From positions 1-43,659 of the forward strand of contig DFZI01000047.1 in assembly GCA_002383665.1 (NCBI GenBank): 43,659 nt of DNA. Direction: 5' to 3'. The first letter of the stretch is position 1. Each line of letters starts with the position of its first letter. Made by a program: the position numbers and the translations under genes. This DNA is from Dehalococcoidia bacterium UBA4060. Its GTDB lineage: Bacteria > Chloroflexota > Dehalococcoidia > GIF9 > UBA5629. The notes under the pieces are model-generated. The model ran no database searches, had not been told where the DNA came from, and worked only from the letters and a program-made list of their open reading frames with translations. Positions 1 through 8,104 of the stretch are shown piece after piece.

Positions 1-1
1 T

Positions 2-781
2 ATCAACCGCACACCGTTCACACAGATTATGGATGCCATGCTGACCAGACTCGAAAAAGCCTATAAGCAGCCCGTTGATACCGAGTTCACAGCACGCATC
101 GACCCTGACGGAAAAATCAAAATCAACCTCCTGCAATGCCGATCGCTCAAGTTACCGGGAACGACAGGTCATATCGAGTTCCCCCCGCACATACCTGACA
201 ACCGGCTGCTGTTCACTTCCAACCGGTTCATCAGCGGCGGGGCAGTACATAATATCAGGTACATCCTTTACATCGATCCAGAAAAATATGCCGGCATCGG
301 CTCGGTCGAAACAAAACGCTCGCTTGGCAGGGCCGTAGGCAAGATCAACCACAACCCCGACATCATCAAGGGTAAAATCATGATGATGGGTCCCGGCCGA
401 TGGGGCAGCAGTAACATCGACCTTGGCGTCAATGTTGGCTATGCTGATATCGACAATGCCTCGGTGCTGGTTGAAATAGCACGCGAGGAACGCGGCCATA
501 TCCCCGAAGTCTCTTACGGCACTCACTTTTTCCAGGACCTGGTAGAAGGCGGCATCATGTACCTGCCTATTTACCCCTCAGAACCTGACACACGCTTCAA
601 CGAACCTTTCTTTAATGGTACAGATAATGTGCTGCCTGATCTGATGCCGGAACTTGCTGAATATGCGGATTTGCTTACCTTGATCGACACCTCCCGTTGC
701 GGCAATGCACAATGTGCTCATATCCTAGCAGATCCCAGAGAACATAAGGCCGTCTGCTTTCTGGACATGATATGCCTTTAG
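2..781 (+). CDS. PEP/pyruvate-binding domain enzyme, C-terminal part (5' truncated)
   Basis: The reading frame is open to the left edge of the window, so this is the C-terminal ~259 residues of a larger protein; the first internal ATG at 29 is not the real start. The motif GPGRWGSSNIDLGV and the later YGTHFFQDLVEGG segment are, from memory, typical of the C-terminal region of large PEP/pyruvate-binding-domain proteins often annotated as phosphoenolpyruvate synthase or pyruvate phosphate dikinase. The ATP-grasp-like nucleotide-binding part and any phospho-histidine domain would lie outside the window. Substrate and direction of reaction cannot be judged from this fragment. It is followed by about 90 nt with two small inverted repeats and then the nrpR-like gene on the same strand. 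Confidence 0.7.
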   Translation: MNRTPFTQIMDAMLTRLEKAYKQPVDTEFTARIDPDGKIKINLLQCRSLKLPGTTGHIEFPPHIPDNRLLFTSNRFISGGAVHNIRYILYIDPEKYAGIGSVETKRSLGRAVGKINHNPDIIKGKIMMMGPGRWGSSNIDLGVNVGYADIDNASVLVEIAREERGHIPEVSYGTHFFQDLVEGGIMYLPIYPSEPDTRFNEPFFNGTDNVLPDLMPELAEYADLLTLIDTSRCGNAQCAHILADPREHKAVCFLDMICL

Positions 782-798
782 TGTTTTCCTGAGTCTTT

Positions 799-830
799 CC
801 GTAAGCCATTACGGCACAGCTATTACTGTG
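799..830. repeat. Two tandem small inverted repeats
   Basis: CCGTAA-GCCA-TTACGG at 799-814 is followed directly by CACAG-CTATTA-CTGTG at 815-830. Both are perfect but short, and neither is followed by a T-run, so a Rho-independent terminator is not well supported. They lie between the end of the PEP/pyruvate-binding gene and the nrpR-like gene and could be operator half-sites or a weak terminator pair. This is inference from symmetry alone. Confidence 0.4.
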
Positions 831-899
831 ACTCCGATACTTGATTTTCTTATTTATGCATGATAATATGTGGCAATCGGTTGCCGTTATCCTAACAAT

Positions 900-1901
900 A
901 TGGCCTTTGAAACACAGGACGTAGAACGAAAAACCTACTCGATCCTTAAGGTGCTACACAATTCAAGTGATGCACTGGGGTCGATAGTAATTGCGCGCAG
1001 GCTGAAAGAACTCGGCATTGATCTCGGAGAGAGGGCTGTCCGCTATCACCTCAAGCTCATGGATGAACAGGGTCTGACCAGGTTGGTGGGACGCAGAGAT
1101 GGTCGTGTCATTACGGAGCTCGGCATCAAGGAACTTAAACACGGCATGGTCAAGGACAAGATTGGCTTTGCCATATCACGTATAGAGCTGCTGGCTTACC
1201 GCACAACTTTCGACCTGAATACGCGCACTGGCATGGTACCGGTCAACATATCTGTCTTTAAAAAACAGGACCTACAAAAAGCGTTGAAGCTGATGAAACC
1301 GGTCTTCAACGCCAGGCTATGCGTCAGCAACCTTGTCTCAATTAGTGACGAGGGAGAAAAGATCGGGGACATGACGGTGCCTCAGGGCAAGATCGCACTC
1401 GGCACCGTCTGCAGCATTATCATCAATGGCACACTGCTCAAGGCAGGAGTGCCCATGAATTCCAAGTTCGGCGGGTTATTGCAGATGGAAGACTATAACC
1501 CGCTTCGCTTCGTAGAACTCATCCATTATGGGGGCTGTTCCCTCGATCCTTCTGAAATATTCATAAAGGCCAAGATGACTTCCGTTGCCCAAGCCGCCCG
1601 GACAGGCAATGGCACGATCCTGGCCAATTTCCGTGAGATACCTTCGATCTGCCGTCCTGTTGCACATGATGTAATTTCAAAACTGGCCAAGGCCAGAATC
1701 AATGGGTCGCTGGCTTTCGGCAATGTCAGCGAGCCTGTTTGTGAGGTCGATGTTGACCTTAACAGGGCTGGAATGATCCTGATCGGTGGCCTGAACCCCG
1801 TTGCCGCGGTTGAAGAGGCAGGAATCGATGTTGAAACCTATGCCATGAGCACCGTCGTTGATTACAAGGAACTTTTTGACTATGAGGAGCTGATTGAATG
1901 A
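900..1901 (+). CDS. nrpR: NrpR-like transcriptional repressor (HTH_12 + DUF128)
   Basis: 333 residues from ATG 900; a GTG at 870 in the same frame would add ten residues and neither start has a Shine-Dalgarno sequence. Residues ~5-70 form a winged-helix domain, followed by one NrpR/DUF128 sensor domain of about 250 residues (GTVCSIIINGTLLKAGVPMN and ILIGGLNPVAAVEEAG are family-like). In methanogenic archaea NrpR represses nitrogen-assimilation genes and responds to 2-oxoglutarate; a single-sensor-domain form is known there. Here it overlaps hisF by 4 nt (ATGA) and sits upstream of gdhA, which supports a role in ammonia assimilation. I did not see the archaeal operator GGAA-N6-TTCC near these genes. 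A possible promoter is TTGATT (841-846)/GATAAT (862-867), with a short 15-nt spacer. Family is clear; ligand and targets are inferred. Confidence 0.85.
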   Translation: MAFETQDVERKTYSILKVLHNSSDALGSIVIARRLKELGIDLGERAVRYHLKLMDEQGLTRLVGRRDGRVITELGIKELKHGMVKDKIGFAISRIELLAYRTTFDLNTRTGMVPVNISVFKKQDLQKALKLMKPVFNARLCVSNLVSISDEGEKIGDMTVPQGKIALGTVCSIIINGTLLKAGVPMNSKFGGLLQMEDYNPLRFVELIHYGGCSLDPSEIFIKAKMTSVAQAARTGNGTILANFREIPSICRPVAHDVISKLAKARINGSLAFGNVSEPVCEVDVDLNRAGMILIGGLNPVAAVEEAGIDVETYAMSTVVDYKELFDYEELIE

Positions 1902-2683
1902 ACGAAATCAAGGTGATTCCCTGCCTTGATATCAGAGAAGGCAGGGTTGTCAAAGGCGTCAAATTCGTCGATGTCAGGGACGCACGTGACCCCGTAGAAG
2001 CTGCAGAAGCCTATTGCCGTGAGGGCGCCGACGAGCTGGTTTTTCTCGATATCTATGCCAGCATGGAGAACAGGAAAACGCGGTTGGACTGGGTCAGGAA
2101 AGTAGCGGAAAAGACCACTGTCCCCTTTGCCGTAGGCGGAGGCATAAGCAGCATAGAGGATATGAAAGCGCTGATCGATGCCGGTGTAGATAAGGTTTCC
2201 ATTAATACAGAAGCAGTTAAAAATCCTGACCTGATCAGTGCTGCGGCAGCCGAATTTGGCAAGGGCCGCCTTATAGTAGCCATTGACGGCCTTAAAAATC
2301 CCACCGGCAGCAGCCGGCCAAGGCTCGAAGTTGTGATCAGGAGCGGCACTGAACCAACAGGTATAGCCATCATAGACTGGGCACGCAAGGTAGAAAAACT
2401 CGGCGCCGCTGAAATACTCTTGACCAGTAAAGATGCCGACGGTACCAAAGAAGGCTATGATCTTGAGATGACGCGTGCGGTAGCGGAAGCAGTCTCCATC
2501 CCGGTCACCGCATCAGGCGGCGCTGGTAAGCTTGAACACTTCTATGATGCCGTAGTCAAAGGCAAAGCTGCGGCTGTACTGGCTGCCTCCATATTCCATT
2601 TCAAGGAAATTTCCATCAGGGAAGTCAAGGAATATCTCAAAGGCAAGGGTATTCCAGTAAGACTGGAGCCTATAAAAAAATAA
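1898..2683 (+). CDS. hisF: Imidazole glycerol phosphate synthase, cyclase subunit HisF
   Basis: 261 residues, the normal family length. HisF is a (beta/alpha)8 barrel that uses ammonia channelled from HisH to convert PRFAR to imidazole glycerol phosphate and AICAR, in histidine biosynthesis with a branch back to purines. The two catalytic aspartates are in their canonical places: D11 in CLDIREGRVVKG and D130 in IVAIDG. The phosphate-binding loops AVGGGI and ASGGAG are present. The start codon overlaps the nrpR stop, so the two are translationally coupled. No other his gene is in the window, so hisF is detached from a his operon and sits between a nitrogen regulator and glutamate dehydrogenase. 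Confidence 0.96.
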   Translation: MNEIKVIPCLDIREGRVVKGVKFVDVRDARDPVEAAEAYCREGADELVFLDIYASMENRKTRLDWVRKVAEKTTVPFAVGGGISSIEDMKALIDAGVDKVSINTEAVKNPDLISAAAAEFGKGRLIVAIDGLKNPTGSSRPRLEVVIRSGTEPTGIAIIDWARKVEKLGAAEILLTSKDADGTKEGYDLEMTRAVAEAVSIPVTASGGAGKLEHFYDAVVKGKAAAVLAASIFHFKEISIREVKEYLKGKGIPVRLEPIKK

Positions 2684-2713
2684 ATTAACTGTCAATATTA
2701 TTCAGGAGGAAAC

Positions 2714-3961
2714 ATGTCACAGATCAACCCATTCGAAATCGTACAAAAACAGGTCGACAAATGCGCCAGAATCCTCAAGCTGGATAGCGATGTAACTGAC
2801 GTGTTAAAAAGCCCCATGCGGGAGCTTCACGTATCTCTGCCCGTACGCATGGATAATGGCACGATCAGGGTCTTCCAGGGGTTCCGTGTTCAGTATAATG
2901 ACGCCAAGGGCCCGACCAAAGGCGGCATACGCTTCCATCCCGATGAGACAATCGACACCATACGTGCTCTGGCAGCCTGGATGACCTGGAAATGTGCACT
3001 GATGGATCTCCCACTGGGTGGTGGCAAAGGCGGTATTATTTGTAATCCCAAGGAATTATCTGAGGGTGAGCTCGAACGCCTGAGCAGGTCATACGCCAGA
3101 GCAGTATACCAGTTCATCGGGCCGGAAAGGGATGTTCCAGCTCCCGATGTTTATACCACACCGCAGATCATGGCCTGGATTATGGATGAATATTCAGCTA
3201 TGGCTGGCAAACCCCAGTTCGGCGTCATCACCGGCAAGCCTCTGGCGCTGGGCGGATCAAAAGGTCGCGGCGATGCTACTGCTAAGGGAGGGATGTACTG
3301 CATCCGCGAGGCAGCCAAGATGCTCAAGCTTGACCTTGCTAAAGCCACTATCGCCGTCCAGGGCTATGGAAATGCCGGTTACTATGCTGCCAGACTGGCC
3401 AGTGAGATGTTCGGCTCAAAAGTAGTCGCCGTTTGCGACAGCCAAGGCGGCTGCTACTGTAAATCCGGCCTCGATGCCGAAGAAGCACTCAAGATCAAGA
3501 ATAAGACCACTTCAGTCTGCAATCTGAAAGCGGGCGATAAAATCAGCAGCGAAGAGATACTGGAGCTCAATGTCGATATCCTCATTCCGGCTGCTATGGA
3601 AAACGTCATCACGGAGAAAAATGCCGGCAGTATTAAGGCCAAGATGGTCGTCGAGCTGGCCAACGGTCCCACAACTCCAGAAGCCGATGACATCCTTTAT
3701 AAAAAGGGTGTCCATGTCATCCCCGATTTCCTGGCCAATGCCGGTGGTGTGACTGTTTCTTATTTCGAGATGGTTCAGAATTTCAATATGTATTACTGGA
3801 CCGAGGAAGAGGTCTACCGGCGTCTGGATGAGAAGATGACCACCGCCTACCGTTCCGTCTGGGATACACATAAGGAATATAAGATCAACATGAGGCAGGC
3901 TGCTTATGTGAAGGCCATTGAGCGTGTCGTGGAAGCCATGAAGCTGCGCGGCTGGGTATAA
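2714..3961 (+). CDS. gdhA: Glutamate dehydrogenase (Glu/Leu/Phe/Val dehydrogenase family)
   Basis: 415 residues. It interconverts 2-oxoglutarate plus ammonia and glutamate using NAD(P)H in the cytoplasm. The substrate-binding segment KGPTKGGIRFHP is present, with lysines K93 (MTWKCALMDLP) and K105 (LGGGKGGI) in the catalytic region, and the dinucleotide-binding loop GYGNAG is at 217-222. A strong ribosome binding site (AGGAGG, ~2705) precedes the ATG by about 5 nt. It is the third gene after nrpR and hisF, 30 nt beyond hisF, and is followed by a hairpin terminator. Cofactor preference cannot be read with confidence. The placement suggests the NrpR-like protein may control it. Confidence 0.96.
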   Translation: MSQINPFEIVQKQVDKCARILKLDSDVTDVLKSPMRELHVSLPVRMDNGTIRVFQGFRVQYNDAKGPTKGGIRFHPDETIDTIRALAAWMTWKCALMDLPLGGGKGGIICNPKELSEGELERLSRSYARAVYQFIGPERDVPAPDVYTTPQIMAWIMDEYSAMAGKPQFGVITGKPLALGGSKGRGDATAKGGMYCIREAAKMLKLDLAKATIAVQGYGNAGYYAARLASEMFGSKVVAVCDSQGGCYCKSGLDAEEALKIKNKTTSVCNLKAGDKISSEEILELNVDILIPAAMENVITEKNAGSIKAKMVVELANGPTTPEADDILYKKGVHVIPDFLANAGGVTVSYFEMVQNFNMYYWTEEEVYRRLDEKMTTAYRSVWDTHKEYKINMRQAAYVKAIERVVEAMKLRGWV

Positions 3962-3981
3962 TATCCCGATCCTAATTTTAT

Positions 3982-4017
3982 AAAAGGGCCGGCGCAGAAC
4001 TATCCGCAGGCCCTTTT
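3982..4017. terminator. Bidirectional hairpin terminator between gdhA and the CoA-transferase operon
   Basis: AAAAGGGCC (3982-3990) pairs perfectly with GGCCCTTTT (4009-4017) around an 18-nt loop. The A/T ends of the stem supply a U-run in both directions. The hairpin lies between two convergent genes, gdhA (plus) and the CoA-transferase beta subunit (minus), and probably ends both transcripts. Confidence 0.85.
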
Positions 4018-4030
4018 ATGGCTATTTTAT

Positions 4031-4822
4031 CTACTTGCCTATGATCAGGCTTGCTCTGTCAATCTGGGTACGGAGTATCTCAAGGTCTTTTTCTCCCGGC
4101 TCACCGCTGATGTCGTATTTTTCCGGTATGACGATGTCAAAGCCGGAATTATCCCTGATCTCTTCCACTGTCACCCAGGGATGCACTGAGAGCAGCATCA
4201 TCTTCTTACTCTTATTATCAAAACCGAATACGCCCAGTTGTGTGATCACCCTGTACGGCCCCGATCTGGATGGCAAGCCAGCCCTTTCCCTGGCCCCGGG
4301 CCCATCCAGGTAGCCTGGCGTGGTTAAAAAGTCCAGCTTGTTGACAAAGGTACGCCTGGATTGACCGGCTACGATAATAATTGTTTTATGGCTGAGAGAG
4401 CCGATGTCACTGGCACCGCCGCTGCCTGGCAACCGCACGGATGGATGCTCATGATCTCCAATGCATGTTGTGTTAATATTCCCGTACATGTCAACCTGGG
4501 CCGCACCCAGAAATCCAACATCTATGTAACCCGCCTGGCAGATCGACATAACATTGTGCATGCTGCCGGCAGCCACGCCCCGGTAATACGTCAGACCCTG
4601 ACCAACTGATATAGGTAACTCCGGCAGAATAGGGCCTACGCCACCGGCCTCAAAAATGATCAATAATTGAGGAGCATGTGTTTTCTGTGCCAGGATCGCT
4701 GCTATCATGGGCAGTCCCGTTCCCACAAAAACCGATGTCTTATCCTGTAGGACTTTAGCCCCGGTAAAGGCTATAAATTCCCTCACGTTATATTTATTGT
4801 TAGCTGAAGTATTAGCTGACAT
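4031..4822 (-). CDS. CoA-transferase family I, beta subunit (GctB/IpdB-like)
   Basis: 263 residues. Heterodimeric family I CoA-transferases move CoA between acyl groups; the closest named types by motif are glutaconate CoA-transferase GctB and the steroid-ring hydrolase IpdB. The segment LLIIFEAGGVGPILPELP is in the region where the catalytic glutamate loop of beta subunits lies, and GSGGASDIGSL matches the conserved glycine-rich oxyanion region. The start ATG has GAGAGG upstream. It lies 21 nt after the alpha subunit and is the last gene before the bidirectional terminator. IpdB-like proteins can act as C-C hydrolases instead of transferases, so the reaction is open. Confidence 0.85.
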   Translation of the reverse strand: MSANTSANNKYNVREFIAFTGAKVLQDKTSVFVGTGLPMIAAILAQKTHAPQLLIIFEAGGVGPILPELPISVGQGLTYYRGVAAGSMHNVMSICQAGYIDVGFLGAAQVDMYGNINTTCIGDHEHPSVRLPGSGGASDIGSLSHKTIIIVAGQSRRTFVNKLDFLTTPGYLDGPGARERAGLPSRSGPYRVITQLGVFGFDNKSKKMMLLSVHPWVTVEEIRDNSGFDIVIPEKYDISGEPGEKDLEILRTQIDRASLIIGK

Positions 4823-4843
4823 GATTCCCTCTCAATTTCGATT

Positions 4844-5854
4844 TTATTTACGCCACGGTGTGATAAGGGGCACCCTTAAATTTTCCCGTTCCTGTAAAAA
4901 TCTCATCTTTTTCAGCCCACCACATAGCTCCAGATATTCATCAAAGTCTTTCACACCATAAATATATTTATCTGCGTATTTCTGTACTCCTTCATCCGTC
5001 TTTGACAGGCTGAGCCACTCGGCAATATGTTCCTCATCAAAGAAATATTTCTCCTGCATTTCACAGGGGTGAGAACCGAAAGGCTGCTCCACCACAGCAT
5101 CGACCAGGTAAAAAGGTATCACCGTACGCCATGGCTCGCTACGTATAACTTCATTGTCTATAATTTCCTCGGTTGAAATAATCAGCCTGCGGGCACAATG
5201 TGCCAGTTCGCAGTCCTCCACCAGTATTCCATCGATCTGGCAGTTTCCGTAAATGTCACAGCGGTGCACATGAATAAAAACAACATCCGGATAAGCCGCT
5301 GGGATCAGATTGATCGGCTTTCCGCTGAAGGGATCAATAACTGTTTTGCATGAGCTGTATCTGCCTGTATCGGTACCCAGCATGGTCCGGCTGGGCACGA
5401 AAGGCAAACCCATCATCCCGGCGAGGAAACGCCACTGGTATCCCGCATTACTCGTCTCCGCAACAACCTTGCACCTGCCTGATTCAACCATTCTCCTTCC
5501 GGCCGGAGCTAATCCTCTTATCTCATATCCAAAGCTATATGCAGCTTCCACCCTGTCCACACACCCGTTGCCAACCAGAATATCCAGGTCATGTACCGCC
5601 GTTTTCCCCGCCATGATGAGGTTCCTCTTCTTCTGGCGCACAATCTCATAAACAACATTCATGGACACACGGGCATGTCCGAAACCTCCGCTGGCAATGA
5701 AGTCACCATCCTTTATAAACCTTGAGACAGCCTCACTGACCTTCATGGTCTTATCCTTCATCTCGCGGGACTTGTTTTCTAATACAAATTGTCGGTGCTC
5801 ATCGGGGTCATGCCATCCGATCAGTTGTCCTTTACCCTCACTAATAATCTCCAT
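4844..5854 (-). CDS. CoA-transferase family I, alpha subunit (GctA/IpdA-like)
   Basis: 336 residues. The N-terminal part carries the family I alpha-subunit pattern (FIKDGDFIASGGFGHARVSM, then AGKTAVHDLDILVGNG), and the C-terminal part has PDVVFIHVHRCDIYGNCQIDG, typical of GctA/IpdA proteins. AAGGAGG lies 12 nt before the ATG, slightly far. It is co-oriented with the beta subunit and forms the heterodimer with it. A 207-nt gap separates it from the acyl-CoA dehydrogenase upstream and holds a possible second promoter, so the pair may be expressed alone as well as with the thiolase operon. Substrate is not determinable; glutaconate, short dicarboxylic acids or a steroid-ring fragment are all possible. 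Confidence 0.85.
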   Translation of the reverse strand: MEIISEGKGQLIGWHDPDEHRQFVLENKSREMKDKTMKVSEAVSRFIKDGDFIASGGFGHARVSMNVVYEIVRQKKRNLIMAGKTAVHDLDILVGNGCVDRVEAAYSFGYEIRGLAPAGRRMVESGRCKVVAETSNAGYQWRFLAGMMGLPFVPSRTMLGTDTGRYSSCKTVIDPFSGKPINLIPAAYPDVVFIHVHRCDIYGNCQIDGILVEDCELAHCARRLIISTEEIIDNEVIRSEPWRTVIPFYLVDAVVEQPFGSHPCEMQEKYFFDEEHIAEWLSLSKTDEGVQKYADKYIYGVKDFDEYLELCGGLKKMRFLQERENLRVPLITPWRK

Positions 5855-5988
5855 ACGTGTTTCGAGCCTCCTTGAAACATTACTTTTTCACGCATTACAC
5901 AGAGCACATACAACCCTGTTTTAAAATGGTATTTCTCAGCCATTCAATTTTCGAAGGCTGTTATCAAACGGAAAAAGAATATCGCTAA

Positions 5989-5997
5989 ACTATAGCA
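5989..5997 (-). promoter_or_regulatory. Possible extended -10 promoter for the CoA-transferase pair
   Basis: On the minus strand TGC-TATAGT (5997 to 5989) is an extended -10 motif in the 207-nt gap upstream of the alpha subunit. No convincing -35 was seen. It would give a 5' leader of about 125 nt. Confidence 0.35.
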
Positions 5998-6061
5998 TAT
6001 TCCGCTTATTTTTTTAAGCTGTTTACACCGGCTGGATTTTCTCCAAGTCCATTTTCACATC

Positions 6062-7252
6062 TTAACTGGTAACATAGCTTTTAGGCATGCCGAGTACCTT
6101 TTCACCGATAAAGCTCAGTGTCATTTGCTGGGTCACAGGCGCAAGCCGAACCAGGTTGATCTCGCGCCACCATCTTTCCACATCGTATTCCCTGCTGTAA
6201 CCATAGCCGCCGAAGACCTGCATCGACCAGAATACAGCCTTTGTAGCATTTTCCACCATAAGTGCTTTGGCCATATTTCCGGCCGCCCCGACCTCCGCAG
6301 AGTCCCGCCCCCTGTCAAAAAGATCCGCCGCCTTTAAATTCAGCAGCTTTGCTGCCTCCAATCCGGCATAGGCCTCCGCCAGGGGGAATTGCAAACCCTG
6401 ATAGCTGCCGATCGGATTACCGGCAAAGACCTTGCGGCTCCATCCATACTCAACCGCCTTATGAATAGCCAGTTTGGCGATCCCTATGCCAGCAGCCGTA
6501 AAGCTCATGCGTTCGGGATTAAGGGTGTCCAGCAGGCATTTCCAACCGCCACCCTCAGGGGGGATAAGAGCCCCGGCAAGCAGTTGCAGGTTATCAATAT
6601 TTACACTGCATGTGTGTGAATAATTGATTCCGTGCTTGGATATCGGGTTTACCTGTATGGACTGATCGGGCAAGTCGGCCAAGAACAGACTTAACCCGCT
6701 CGTCCTGCATAACACTTTCTCTCTGGGCTCAGTACGTGCCACAATCAGCATGCCACCCGCCCGGTCAGCGCCGCTGATAAAGGTCTTGTCACCATCAATG
6801 ATCCAGTAATCGCCGTTGCGTCTGGCAATCGTTCTGATATTCGGTGTGTTCGATCCCGCATCAGGTTCTGTAAGCGCCATGCAGAATTCAAGCTGTCCGC
6901 TGGCAATGCCCGGCAGGTACTTACGCTTCTGATCCTCTGTCCCATGGCGCAGAATAGTAAGGCCTCCAAACACCTCGCTTAAAATCAGGTACCAGGCACC
7001 GGCCATGCCACATCCACCTGCTGCCAACTCTTCCATAGCGATCATCAGCTCGGTCGTTCCGCTGCCAGCTCCCCCGTATTCAGGGGGGATAACAAGGCCA
7101 GTAAAACCAACCTCCGACAAGGCCTCCCAGAACTCGCTGCCGAATTCGCCCATCTCATCCTTTTTACGCCAGTATTCCGGGCCGAACTCGCCTGCCATGC
7201 TCCTGGCCGTGGTAGCAATCATTTTTTGCCGTTCATTTAACTCAAAATCCAT
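6062..7252 (-). CDS. Acyl-CoA dehydrogenase
   Basis: 396 residues, normal length for the flavoprotein family that oxidises acyl-CoA to the 2,3-enoyl-CoA and passes electrons to ETF. The N-terminal helical domain, the FAD/substrate motif MALTEPDAGSNTP (125-137) and the C-terminal GGYGYSREYDVERWWRE are clear. By eye, the position of the usual catalytic glutamate (Glu376 of medium-chain enzymes) falls in RLAPVTQQM, where there is a proline. E247 in LNPERM aligns with the helix-G glutamate used by isovaleryl-CoA dehydrogenase and may be the base. A good RBS (GGAGGG) precedes the ATG. It follows the DUF35 gene by 40 nt in the same operon. Confidence 0.92.
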   Translation of the reverse strand: MDFELNERQKMIATTARSMAGEFGPEYWRKKDEMGEFGSEFWEALSEVGFTGLVIPPEYGGAGSGTTELMIAMEELAAGGCGMAGAWYLILSEVFGGLTILRHGTEDQKRKYLPGIASGQLEFCMALTEPDAGSNTPNIRTIARRNGDYWIIDGDKTFISGADRAGGMLIVARTEPREKVLCRTSGLSLFLADLPDQSIQVNPISKHGINYSHTCSVNIDNLQLLAGALIPPEGGGWKCLLDTLNPERMSFTAAGIGIAKLAIHKAVEYGWSRKVFAGNPIGSYQGLQFPLAEAYAGLEAAKLLNLKAADLFDRGRDSAEVGAAGNMAKALMVENATKAVFWSMQVFGGYGYSREYDVERWWREINLVRLAPVTQQMTLSFIGEKVLGMPKSYVTS

Positions 7253-7292
7253 GGATCCCTCCAGAGAGATACGTGTTACTATTTGTTCTCCT

Positions 7293-8087
7293 CTACCACC
7301 CCCGTTTACTATTATCTAATCCATACCGCTTCTTGATAAATTCGGTCGTCGCGGCCGTCGCTTCATCAAGCCGGTTAAGTTGCTTCTCATCACTTTGGAG
7401 TACAGCCCACTTCGGCACCTTCTGCCCGGGCACTGCCACAGCATACATATCCATCAAGTCGCCTTTCCTTTCTGCTTTTGGTCTGAATTTAAGATTAACC
7501 TTCTGGCCGATGAAAAGGTCATGGTAAGGTATATGTAGCATCGTACATATAGCAGTGTCCGCTCCCTCCACCTGCACCCAACCCAGGGAAAATGGCAGTA
7601 TGTGTTCAAATGGAGCTGCCGCCAGGCATTGCACAGTAAAGGTATGAATTATGCCTCTCAGCGGCATGTCTATCCATTCGGTTTCTGTCATCCTGCACTC
7701 AGGATTCCAGCAATGAGCCCTGGGAGGGCAGTAAACAGTGCCACAGTTGGGGCATTTCGTACCCTTCAGTTTGCCTTCCAGTAAACCCAAGAAAAAAGGC
7801 GACACCAGACCGTAACTGTGTGAATAGAGAGAGGCCTCCGTGCGGTCGATCACCATAAACTCTTTAAGGTTTTTCTTAGACTCATCAATCGTCCCCCCAC
7901 CCGCAGGCCCTTTCACAACCCGGTAGCCTTTTATATCCCACAGCCCCTGCCTTACCCAGGGCGCCCACTCCTTTTGGACCTCGGTGGAATGGTCGATTAC
8001 CGTCGGATAGTTGGTATATTTTTTCGGCGCAGATTCCTTGCTAACTGTCTTTCCGGGTGCGCTATCTTTCATGTTTTTTTTGTCCAT
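7293..8087 (-). CDS. Zn-ribbon OB-fold protein (DUF35 family), thiolase partner
   Basis: 264 residues from ATG 8087, chosen because AAGGAG (8095-8100) lies 7 nt upstream; a GTG at 8105 overlapping the thiolase stop is also in frame. After an N-terminal extension of ~105 residues comes a rubredoxin-like zinc ribbon (CPNCGTVYCPPRAHCWNPEC), then an OB fold (GIIHTFTVQCLAAAPF). DUF35 proteins bind thiolase-like partners and shape or complete their active site, as in the ChsH2-Ltp2 retro-aldolase and in archaeal HMG-CoA synthase/thiolase complexes. The gene directly follows the thiolase gene, which supports a physical complex. The N-terminal extension is longer than in minimal DUF35 proteins. Confidence 0.88.
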   Translation of the reverse strand: MDKKNMKDSAPGKTVSKESAPKKYTNYPTVIDHSTEVQKEWAPWVRQGLWDIKGYRVVKGPAGGGTIDESKKNLKEFMVIDRTEASLYSHSYGLVSPFFLGLLEGKLKGTKCPNCGTVYCPPRAHCWNPECRMTETEWIDMPLRGIIHTFTVQCLAAAPFEHILPFSLGWVQVEGADTAICTMLHIPYHDLFIGQKVNLKFRPKAERKGDLMDMYAVAVPGQKVPKWAVLQSDEKQLNRLDEATAATTEFIKKRYGLDNSKRGW

Positions 8088-8104
8088 CTTAATTCTCCTT
8101 ATCA

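Noticed and set aside
2684..2713. NrpR operator GGAA-N6-TTCC upstream of gdhA
   Set aside because: I looked for the archaeal consensus here and upstream of nrpR and did not find it.
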